From assembly GCA_002308595.1 (NCBI GenBank), contig DBWH01000053.1, positions 6,556-17,817 of the forward strand: DNA of 11,262 bases. Reading direction: 5' to 3'. Each line of letters begins with the position of its first letter. The first letter of the stretch is position 1. Origin of the DNA: Mageeibacillus sp. UBA1243. GTDB taxonomy: Bacteria > Bacillota > Clostridia > UBA1212. Both the position numbers and the translations under genes were made by a program. Positions 1 through 6,495 of this stretch are shown here, in pieces. The notes under the pieces were generated by a model. The model was not told the DNA's origin and searched no databases. It saw nothing but the letters and a program-made list of their open reading frames with translations.

Positions 1-49
1 TCCTGTACTATTCGTTTTAGCGGATTTTTCGGGAAAACCGGGCGCTTTG

Positions 50-1384
50 TCAGAACGAGAAATCGAACTCCGTGTCCGCGATTCTTACGGTGTCGCCCTC
101 TTTGATGCCCATCTCCTCGAGCTTTGCGATAACACCTTTCTGACGGAGAACGCGCTGGAAGTAGCCTGACGACTCGTAATCGCCAAGGTTAACGGAGTCA
201 AGCAGATGCTCGATGAAGCGTCCGCAGATAACGTAGACGTCGCCGTCCATTTCGACCGTGAAGAGCTCTTCCTCGCCATCCTCGAAGGTCTCATCCCCAT
301 CGTCGATGATATCCTCGAACGTGCTCTCCTGGGGGATGAAGTCAAGCAGCGAGCCGCAGTAGTCCGAAAGCTCCCCGATGCCCTTGCCGGAGACCGCGCT
401 GATTTCGAAAAGCTTATAGCAGCCTTTCTCGCTGTACTCCCTGACTGAGGGTTCGCTCTCAATCGCGTCAGCAAGCCATTTTTCGTATTTTTCGCGGAAT
501 TCTGCGATTCTCTCCTCGGCTCCCGGTACGTCAGTCTTGTTGCATGCAACGACCTGCGGCCTCTCGGCAAGCCTCTCGTGGTAGAGTCTCAGTTCCTCGT
601 TGATTTTGAGGAAGTCGTCGAACGGGTCTCTGCCCGAAAAAGGCGACACATCGACAATGTGAAGTATGAGCCTCGTGCGCTCGATGTGCCTCAGGAAGCG
701 GTGTCCCGCGCCCTTACCCTCGGATGCGCCCTCGATGAGACCGGGGATGTCAGCCATGACGTAGCCGCGTCCGTCCCTTGTCTTTACAACGCCAAGCTTA
801 GGGGTGAGCGTCGTGAACGGATAGTCCGCGATTTCGGGCCTGGCGGCAGTGGTGACAGAAAGATATGAAGACTTTCCTACGTTGGGGAAGCCTACGAGGC
901 CTACGTCGGCAAGGAGCTTCAGCTCAAGCGCAACGTCAAACTCAAAGCCCGCCTCGCCTGCCTTGGCGAAGTTTGGGACCTGCCTTGTGGAAGTTGCGAA
1001 GTTGCTGTTGCCCTTTCCGCCTCTTCCGCCCTTGGCGGCAATAAACCTCTCGCCCTCATACTTGAGATCGGCAAGCACCGCGCCGCTCCTGACGTCCTTG
1101 ATAAGCGTTCCGGGGGGAACCTTGATGGTAATGTCCGCGCCGTTTTTGCCCGTCATCTTCTGACCGGCTCCGTTTGCGCCGTTGCCCGCAGCATATTTTC
1201 TCTTGTAGCGAAAATCAATGAGCGTTGAAAGGCCCTTGTCGACAACGAATACAACGTCTCCGCCGCGTCCTCCGTCGCCGCCGTCAGGACCGCCCGCGGC
1301 AATATACTTTTCCCTTCTGAAGGAGACAGCTCCGTGGCCGCCGTTGCCGGATCTTATGTGAATGACCGCTCTGTCGGTAAACAT
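50..1384 (-). CDS. obg: Obg/CgtA GTPase, ribosome-associated
   Basis: This is a complete 444-residue Obg-family GTPase, the usual family length. Residues 1-158 form the glycine-rich Obg fold (for example GGPDGGDGGRGGD at 31-43). The G domain follows: G1 GFPNVGKS at 165-172, G2 TTLTP at 191-195, G3 DIPG at 212-215, G4 NKTD at 282-285 and G5 SAVSGKG at 329-335. A very acidic linker (about 356-373) leads to an OCT domain (about 373-441). Family knowledge: Obg binds the large ribosomal subunit, acts in 50S assembly and the stringent response, and is essential in many bacteria; in Bacillus it is also tied to sporulation and stress. The ATG follows an AGAGGT about 10 bases upstream that lies in the 18-base gap after the flippase gene, so the two are probably co-transcribed. 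After the P-loop the residues are SSYLS where STLLS-like sequences are common; the Mg-binding Ser172 is kept. The usual partners rplU and rpmA are not upstream. Confidence 0.97.
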   Translation of the reverse strand: MFTDRAVIHIRSGNGGHGAVSFRREKYIAAGGPDGGDGGRGGDVVFVVDKGLSTLIDFRYKRKYAAGNGANGAGQKMTGKNGADITIKVPPGTLIKDVRSGAVLADLKYEGERFIAAKGGRGGKGNSNFATSTRQVPNFAKAGEAGFEFDVALELKLLADVGLVGFPNVGKSSYLSVTTAARPEIADYPFTTLTPKLGVVKTRDGRGYVMADIPGLIEGASEGKGAGHRFLRHIERTRLILHIVDVSPFSGRDPFDDFLKINEELRLYHERLAERPQVVACNKTDVPGAEERIAEFREKYEKWLADAIESEPSVREYSEKGCYKLFEISAVSGKGIGELSDYCGSLLDFIPQESTFEDIIDDGDETFEDGEEELFTVEMDGDVYVICGRFIEHLLDSVNLGDYESSGYFQRVLRQKGVIAKLEEMGIKEGDTVRIADTEFDFSF

Positions 1385-1402
1385 AATGCAAAATACCTCT
1401 TG

Positions 1403-3040
1403 TCAGTTTTTAATCTTGAAAAATCTGTCGGCCTTGCCCAATGCTGACCTTATCTTCGGCGACATCTCGCCAAGGTCTTTCGAAGTGAGACCGCCAAGCT
1501 TCCTGAGCGAAACGTAGTACACGACGAGCGTCACGATTCCCGCAGGAATGATTGAGATGAGATAAGATATATACCCTTTGGCGGCAAATCTTATCACAAA
1601 TCTCAGCACCGCATAGACGGGGTAGCCTATAAGGACGCCTGTGGCCGAAGCCGCAACCGTCGGTGCGAAAGCGCGTATGATTGAGAAGCGTATTCCCGCG
1701 CGCTTTTTCATTACGTAAAGGTTAAGGAGAAGCGGGATCAGGTACGAAACGTAGGTCGCAATGATCGCGCCGTAGATGTTGAGCCCTTTTATGCCCACGA
1801 GCACGTAGTTCAGCACCGCTTTGAGTATCACGCAGAGGCACATGAAAGCCGACGAGGTGTAAAACTTGTTCACACCCTGAAGAATCGAGCTCTGCAGATG
1901 GACAGTGCAGAGGAAAACGACGCTGAAAGACGAGAGCGACAAGAGAATGATGTTGTCGCCGTAGCCGAGCACCCTGTATATCGGGCCCGAAAACACCGCG
2001 TAGATGGCGGCAATGGGAACCGCTGCCATGTAGCAAAGTTTGAATGCGTTCTGCGATTTTTTCGAAACGTCCCGCATGTTGTTTTCCGCAAATGCGAGAG
2101 TGATTGCGGGAAGTACGCTGACGCAAAGAGCCGTAGCAAGCGAGCCCGGAACGTTTATGAGCTGCCTCATTGCCATGTACTGGCCGTGGAGAATCTTTGC
2201 CGAGCTCTCTTCAAAGCCTGCGCGGAGGAGGGACGACTTGATCATTCCGTTGTCGATGAGGTCGCCGCCAAACTGAACCGCCGATGAAATGAAGAGCGGA
2301 AGGCTGTAGAAAAGGATCTTTTTGACAAGGTCCGAGTCCGTAAGACCTTTGTGACCGGCTGTTCTCAGTTCTTTCTCATGGTCAATCTGCTGCGCAAATT
2401 CGACCCTGTCGGATTTGTATTCGATAAGGCAGATTGCAAGAGCGACAAGGGAGCCGGCGAAGGTGCCGAGTGACGCGCCGGCGACCGCCCAGACGATGCC
2501 CTTGCTCCTTAAAAGAAGGACGCCGGCGGCTGAGAACAGCACGTGGACTATCTGCTCGATTATCTGCGAGACTGCCGTGGGCCTCATGTTTCTGCGGCCC
2601 TGGAAGTAGCCTCTGAAACCCGAAAGGACAGCGCATACAAACACGGTCGGTCCGAGAACCATTATTCCTGCCCAGGAGTCCTCGTTTGACAGGAGTCTTG
2701 CAAGGGGTTTTGCGCAGGCCATTATGACGACGGTGAGGACAAAACCGAGAGCCACAAGGAGTCTGGTGGCGATGGAAAAGGCCCTCTTGGCGTCATCGCT
2801 CTGCTTTTTGGCGCTGAGCTCGGAAACTATTTTTGAAATAGCGACCGGGAAACCGGCTGTTGCTATGACGTAGACAAAAGCATAAACACTGTACGCGGAG
2901 CTGTAGACACTGTAGCCCGCATAGCCGTTCAGGAGGTGCTTTATAAGTGGCACAAACACAAGAGATATGAGTTTGACCGATATATTCGCGACCGAGAGTA
3001 TCAAAAAGCCGCGAGTTATTGTCTGTGCGGTTCTTTTCAT
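1403..3040 (-). CDS. SpoVB/YtgP-type polysaccharide or lipid II flippase (MOP superfamily)
   Basis: This 545-residue integral membrane protein has about 14 hydrophobic segments spread over its length. The signature GYFQGRRNMRPTAVSQIIEQ at about 144-163 and LQGVNKF at 387-393 match the SpoVB/YtgP branch of the MurJ/Wzx-like MOP exporters. Such proteins move lipid-linked sugar precursors (lipid II or teichoic/exopolysaccharide intermediates) across the cytoplasmic membrane; the substrate cannot be read from the sequence. A charged loop at about 208-240 separates the two halves, and a short basic tail (about 514-545) should be cytoplasmic. The ATG has AAGG two bases upstream and AAGGAG about 15 bases upstream, so neither Shine-Dalgarno spacing is ideal. 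The gene starts 40 bases after a strong terminator and should therefore have its own promoter or rely on readthrough, but I see no clear promoter. It ends 18 bases before obg. Class is fairly certain; a MurJ-equivalent role is inference. Confidence 0.88.
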   Translation of the reverse strand: MKRTAQTITRGFLILSVANISVKLISLVFVPLIKHLLNGYAGYSVYSSAYSVYAFVYVIATAGFPVAISKIVSELSAKKQSDDAKRAFSIATRLLVALGFVLTVVIMACAKPLARLLSNEDSWAGIMVLGPTVFVCAVLSGFRGYFQGRRNMRPTAVSQIIEQIVHVLFSAAGVLLLRSKGIVWAVAGASLGTFAGSLVALAICLIEYKSDRVEFAQQIDHEKELRTAGHKGLTDSDLVKKILFYSLPLFISSAVQFGGDLIDNGMIKSSLLRAGFEESSAKILHGQYMAMRQLINVPGSLATALCVSVLPAITLAFAENNMRDVSKKSQNAFKLCYMAAVPIAAIYAVFSGPIYRVLGYGDNIILLSLSSFSVVFLCTVHLQSSILQGVNKFYTSSAFMCLCVILKAVLNYVLVGIKGLNIYGAIIATYVSYLIPLLLNLYVMKKRAGIRFSIIRAFAPTVAASATGVLIGYPVYAVLRFVIRFAAKGYISYLISIIPAGIVTLVVYYVSLRKLGGLTSKDLGEMSPKIRSALGKADRFFKIKN

Positions 3041-3088
3041 ATCCTTAAATCTTACTCCTTTGTAAAAATCAGGCTTTTGTAAAACGGA

Positions 3089-3109
3089 GGCCTGCGCCGC
3101 GCGCAGGCC
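3089..3109 (-). terminator. Intrinsic terminator after the glycoside hydrolase gene
   Basis: A perfect 9-base inverted repeat (GGCCTGCGC, loop of 3, GCGCAGGCC) lies 15 bases past the stop of the gene ending at 3125. On the minus-strand transcript it is followed by UCCGUUUUAC (bases 3088 down to 3079), a short U run. The strong GC stem and its position between two colinear genes support a Rho-independent terminator closing the alaS-to-glycosidase unit. The U tract is shorter than ideal, so some readthrough into the flippase gene is possible. Confidence 0.8.
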
Positions 3110-3124
3110 GCTTGCGTAAACTTA

Positions 3125-4942
3125 TCAAACGTTGAAGAAAAATCTTCCCGCAGGTACTGCGTTGCCCTTCGTGTAGACGTCAAGTATGTCGCCGTTCTGA
3201 AGGTTTGCGTCGCACCATTTGAAGCCGAACGAGGGTTTGCCCTTGCCGCCAAGGCCGAGAGCCTTTCTGCTGACGGAAATCTCAAGCACTTTGCCCTTGA
3301 CGGATACGGTGCCTGCCTCGCCGGTTGCTTCTCTCTTGAAGCCTTTTGAAATCTTCTCGACCGTCGCCTTGCCGGTTCTTGCGGACGGGCTCAGCATGAG
3401 GTCAAAGCCTTCGAAGCTTGCGGGAGTAGCATTGGCGGTTGTAATGAGGAGCTTCATGAAAGCGCTGCCGCCTGTTTTGATGTTTTCGGCACACTCGCAC
3501 ATGAAGTAGACGTTGGCGTCATCGTAAGCGCATTTTGTGAGAATGATCTCGTTCGGAGCCTTTTCGGCTTTGTACCACTCGCCTACCCAGCCGACAGCGT
3601 CTCTTCCGAGGCCCGAGCCGAGGTAGCCGGCAAACTCAGACTTGACGTCTTTCCACTGGGAAACGTCGCCGCCGATGTTTATCGTCTTCTTTTCGATCTC
3701 GACAGGCTTGCTGTCAAGGCCTTTGTATTTGCGGATGTTCGAGACGAGCTGATAGTAGTAGCTGTCGCCAAGGACAGTCGACGTGGGCTCGCAGTCGCGG
3801 CTGTGCTCGTAGTCGTACTGGTCCGGGAACGCATTGTCGGTGCCCTCCCAGTTCTCGTATCTGCCGGCAACGAGCTCGTTCCAGCCCGTGACGAACACAA
3901 ACTCAGGGTCAACCTTGAGCGCGTAGTCCCACTGCTGCTGGAAGTTTCTGCCGTAAAGCGAGAGGTTCGGGGTGTCCTTCGAAACGGTCGTCTTAACGCC
4001 GTAATTATCGTAGGAATAGGTATAATCGCCCTTTGCGTAGCTTCTTCCGTATACGCCTTCTCCACCGTTGGTGTTCATCGCGTGGAGGCCCCGGTCATTG
4101 GCGTTTTGGGCAACGTTGACGGTCATCTGCTCGACGGTGCCGTCCTTCTTGACGCCGAACTTTGTCTGCGGATAAACGGAGCACCAGCCCCACCACTTGA
4201 CGTCCGCATCGTACGGTCTGTCAGCCGCGAAGTATGTAGGCTCGTTGTGGCGGAACGTGAAGAATTCGGAAATTTCACGGTCGAGCGGGTCGTTCAAATC
4301 GAGGCACTCGGGGTGAGCCATGATGATCGGCTTGCCCTCCCAGTAGAAGAACAGGCTCTCGTTTTCGGGCTTTGAGTAGAAGTCCTTGTAGACGTTTCTC
4401 AGCATCGTTCTTGAAGTCGGAACAGGGCAGAAGTTTAGCATGAAGGCAAACTTCGGAACGTTGATACCCTGCTTCATTGCCTTTTTGTAGACATCGGCAA
4501 GGAAGAGATACTCGGGGGTCCAGAGGAAGTCGCCGTTAGTGCAGTCGAAGAAGATAACGTCAACGCCTGCGTTTGCGAGCAGCTCGGCATTCTTTCTGAC
4601 GACAAATTCATCGTGGTCGTCGTAGTAGCCGTAGACGGGTTTTCCCCAGAAATAGGGGGTTCCGGAGCTTGTCTGGTCCCAGCAGGGATGGTTGAAGTCG
4701 TTTATCGCGTCAGGGTTTCTGGATATGATTTCGGTCACGTTCCTTGCGGGGTAGTTTCTTGCCGAGGACGTGTGCCAGGTCCAGTAAAAGATGCCGACAA
4801 ACTTGCCGCGCGAAGGACCTGTCTCCTTGGCGGTAGGAAGACGTCTTCCCAACGCGTCAACCGCGCCCCACTCGCCCGGATCGGCGTAGAGCCTGCCGGA
4901 ACTGAGTTCGGAAGGAGAGCAAGAGATAAGTTTTTTGTCCAT
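3125..4942 (-). CDS. Predicted GH71/GH99-like glycoside hydrolase with C-terminal CBM9-like domain
   Basis: This 605-residue protein looks carbohydrate-active. The N-terminal two-thirds (about 45-410) resembles the TIM-barrel family usually annotated as GH71/GH99-like: FVGIFYWTWH at 48-57, GVDVIFFDCTNGDF at 126-139, VTGWNEL at 351-357, PDQYDYEHSRDCEPT at 373-387 and YYYQLVSNIRKYKG at 395-408. Asp133 and Glu356 are plausible catalytic or binding acids, by position only. Residues about 420-605 look like a CBM9/DOMON-type beta-sandwich (GGDVSQWKDV at 424-433, AYDDANVYFMCECAE at 472-486, and a closing NAVPAGRFFF segment). No signal peptide or membrane segment is present. The start is well fixed: GGAGGTT sits a few bases upstream, and the frame closes at a TAG (5003-5005) after 20 non-hydrophobic codons. 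It follows the membrane protein gene by 28 bases and is closed by the terminator at 3089-3109. Substrate unknown; class assigned by recalled motif likeness, not a search. Confidence 0.7.
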   Translation of the reverse strand: MDKKLISCSPSELSSGRLYADPGEWGAVDALGRRLPTAKETGPSRGKFVGIFYWTWHTSSARNYPARNVTEIISRNPDAINDFNHPCWDQTSSGTPYFWGKPVYGYYDDHDEFVVRKNAELLANAGVDVIFFDCTNGDFLWTPEYLFLADVYKKAMKQGINVPKFAFMLNFCPVPTSRTMLRNVYKDFYSKPENESLFFYWEGKPIIMAHPECLDLNDPLDREISEFFTFRHNEPTYFAADRPYDADVKWWGWCSVYPQTKFGVKKDGTVEQMTVNVAQNANDRGLHAMNTNGGEGVYGRSYAKGDYTYSYDNYGVKTTVSKDTPNLSLYGRNFQQQWDYALKVDPEFVFVTGWNELVAGRYENWEGTDNAFPDQYDYEHSRDCEPTSTVLGDSYYYQLVSNIRKYKGLDSKPVEIEKKTINIGGDVSQWKDVKSEFAGYLGSGLGRDAVGWVGEWYKAEKAPNEIILTKCAYDDANVYFMCECAENIKTGGSAFMKLLITTANATPASFEGFDLMLSPSARTGKATVEKISKGFKREATGEAGTVSVKGKVLEISVSRKALGLGGKGKPSFGFKWCDANLQNGDILDVYTKGNAVPAGRFFFNV

Positions 4943-4945
4943 AAT

Positions 4946-4952
4946 AACCTCC
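4946..4952 (-). promoter_or_regulatory. Strong Shine-Dalgarno site fixing the glycosidase start
   Basis: The minus strand reads GGAGGTT here, three bases before the ATG at 4942 (measured from the end of the GGAGGTT). It is one of the clearest ribosome binding sites in the window. It settles the start, and so supports the absence of an N-terminal export signal. Confidence 0.75.
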
Positions 4953-4970
4953 GGATTCTGATTGTTAAAG

Positions 4971-5591
4971 TCAGTACTGCCTAAGGCCGCAGTACATGAG
5001 AGCTACATTGGAAAGAAGCACGAAAGCCTGATTCAGGAACGTTTCAGCGCTGTAAGCTTTCTTCACGAGCGCGAAAACTATGGCAACGCCAAGGACAAGG
5101 ACCGCCGCAATCGCAAACACCCATGCAACGTTTCTCACCGAGCCGCCGTTCCTGCAGTACATCGCAAACAGGAAGTAGGCAACAAGCAGGAGCACCCTGC
5201 CGATGTTCATGTAGATCGAATAGTCCTTGAATACGTCAGCGCTCTTTATCGTCGTGCAGAAATAGATTGCGTAGAAAAGGAACACCGCGGCGCAGAAGAT
5301 TGCGGTCACGAGTGAAAACGTCCTTGCAATCGGGTAAAGATCTCTCAGACTGATGATAAGGAACAGCATTGCTGTAAGCAGTGCCGCAAACGGGAAGAGC
5401 GGGAAAAGGGGCGCTTCTCCGAAAAAGTAGGAAAAAAAGTTCTTGTCAGGCGTGTACTTTGTCAGGTAGCCGAAGTAGCTCGCGACCTCGTGCCAGTTGC
5501 ACGTGAAAATCCAGAGCGAGCCGAGCACTCCGAGCATGACGGATATGATCCGCCAGATATTTACAGCCTCTTTCTTTCTCTTCTCAGCCAT
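4971..5591 (-). CDS. Six-helix integral membrane protein of unknown function
   Basis: I do not recognise this 206-residue protein. It starts with a basic cytoplasmic-type stretch (MAEKRKK) and has about six hydrophobic segments, near 13-30, 61-82, 92-113, 127-146, 153-176 and 184-202. It ends in a short polar tail (GLRQY). The even number of helices and basic N-terminus predict both ends inside. The loop at about 31-60 is the longest outside loop and is aromatic-rich (NWHEVASYFGYLTKYTPDKNFFSYFF). No catalytic motif, transporter signature or lipobox is visible. The ATG lies inside the last codons of the yqeG-like gene (8-base overlap) with a GAGGAGAG ribosome site in that gene, so translation is probably coupled. 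The glycosidase gene starts 28 bases after its stop. Real gene by operon position, ribosome site and composition; function open. Confidence 0.85.
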   Translation of the reverse strand: MAEKRKKEAVNIWRIISVMLGVLGSLWIFTCNWHEVASYFGYLTKYTPDKNFFSYFFGEAPLFPLFPFAALLTAMLFLIISLRDLYPIARTFSLVTAIFCAAVFLFYAIYFCTTIKSADVFKDYSIYMNIGRVLLLVAYFLFAMYCRNGGSVRNVAWVFAIAAVLVLGVAIVFALVKKAYSAETFLNQAFVLLSNVALMYCGLRQY

Positions 5592-6114
5592 TTTGTTCTT
5601 CTCTCCTCATAACAGAAGCATTTTTCCGGATTGATTTCCTGAAAAGCTTTTCGAGCACGCGCTTGGTTTTAACGAAGCCCGGCTCATTGCCAAGTTTGAT
5701 GGGTGTCACAAGCACCGAAACGCAGCCTGCCCTCCTCGCGCCCCAGATGTCCGTAAAAATCTGGTCGCCTACGACGACGGCCTCGTTCATCGTGCAGCCG
5801 CATTGGCGTGTGCACTGTCTGAAGCCTTTCTTTTTGGGTTTCAGCGCGTCGCCGATGAAATCAAGTTCAAGGTGCTTTGCGATTTCCTTGATTCTTTTTG
5901 AATGTCCGTTCGAAAGAATGCAGACGTAAAGGCCCATCGACTTCAGCTCATTGCAAAGGCTCACAATGTCCTCGCCGGGCAGGGTCTCGTCGTACGAAAG
6001 GAGCGTGTTGTCGGCATCGAAAATGACGCACTTTACGCCTTCCGAGGCAAGCCGCCTGAAATCTATGTCAAGCACTCTTTCGGCTGTGTAATCGGGCACA
6101 AACTTACTGCTCAT
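5584..6114 (-). CDS. yqeG: YqeG-family HAD (subfamily IIIA) phosphatase
   Basis: This 176-residue protein matches the YqeG family of small HAD hydrolases in Bacillota. HAD motif I is FDADNTLL at 32-39 (nucleophile Asp33, general acid Asp35); motif II is ILSNG at 66-70 (Ser68); the motif III lysine lies in KPKKKG at 92-97; motif IV is VVGDQIFTDIWGARRAG at 114-130 (Asp117, Asp122). The N-terminal KFVPDYTAERVLDID stretch is also typical of the family. It is predicted to be a Mg-dependent cytoplasmic phosphatase; the physiological substrate is not known to me. The ATG lies only two codons after the TGA of the HIT gene and in the same frame, with no good Shine-Dalgarno of its own, suggesting termination-reinitiation. 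The tail (about 157-176) is basic. Its end overlaps the next gene by 8 bases. The yqeH GTPase gene that follows yqeG in Bacillus is absent. Confidence 0.9.
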   Translation of the reverse strand: MSSKFVPDYTAERVLDIDFRRLASEGVKCVIFDADNTLLSYDETLPGEDIVSLCNELKSMGLYVCILSNGHSKRIKEIAKHLELDFIGDALKPKKKGFRQCTRQCGCTMNEAVVVGDQIFTDIWGARRAGCVSVLVTPIKLGNEPGFVKTKRVLEKLFRKSIRKNASVMRREEQNG

Positions 6115-6120
6115 CGGGCG

Positions 6121-6465
6121 TCAAACCATCTTTTCGGTCATCTGTACACCGCCAAGGAGATGGTAGTGCAGATGCGCAACGCTCTGGCAGGCGTCTTTTC
6201 CGCAGTTTGTCATGACTCTGAAGCCCGTCTTCGAAACGCCGAGCTCTTCGGCAAGCCTTCCGATCACAAGCTGGATGTGTCCAAGGAGCATTTTGTCCTC
6301 ATCGGAGAGCTCGAGCACATTGGCGGCATGCTTTTTGGGCACCACGAGCACGTGGACGGGCGCCTGCGGATTGATGTCCTTGAATGCGTAGCAAAGGTCG
6401 TCCTCGTAAACTTTGGCCGACGGGATCTCGCCCTTTATGATCTTGCAAAAAATACAGTTGTCCAT
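6121..6465 (-). CDS. HIT-family (histidine triad) nucleotide hydrolase, HinT-like
   Basis: This complete 114-residue protein has the normal length of bacterial HinT-type proteins. The histidine triad HxHxHxx is intact as HLHYHLL at 98-104, with His100 the expected nucleophile. CIFCKIIKGEIPS at 4-16 is the usual N-terminal signature, where Cys4 and Cys7 may contribute to a zinc site in some members. APVHVLVVPKKHAANV at 35-50 is the conserved nucleotide-binding strand. HinT enzymes hydrolyse AMP-lysine or aminoacyl-adenylates and other purine phosphoramidates as cytoplasmic dimers. The position right behind alaS (30-base gap) is suggestive because aminoacyl-tRNA synthetases generate aminoacyl-AMP, which HinT can cleave; that link is inference. 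A clear GGAGG (6472-6476) precedes the ATG. It ends 6 bases before the yqeG start. Confidence 0.95.
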   Translation of the reverse strand: MDNCIFCKIIKGEIPSAKVYEDDLCYAFKDINPQAPVHVLVVPKKHAANVLELSDEDKMLLGHIQLVIGRLAEELGVSKTGFRVMTNCGKDACQSVAHLHYHLLGGVQMTEKMV

Positions 6466-6495
6466 GATTGTCCTCCGTTAAACCGCCAATGTCAT

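Noticed and set aside
1..49. Terminator after obg (CGG-GAAAA-CCG)
   Set aside because: The stem is only about 3 bp and the window ends before any U run can be judged.
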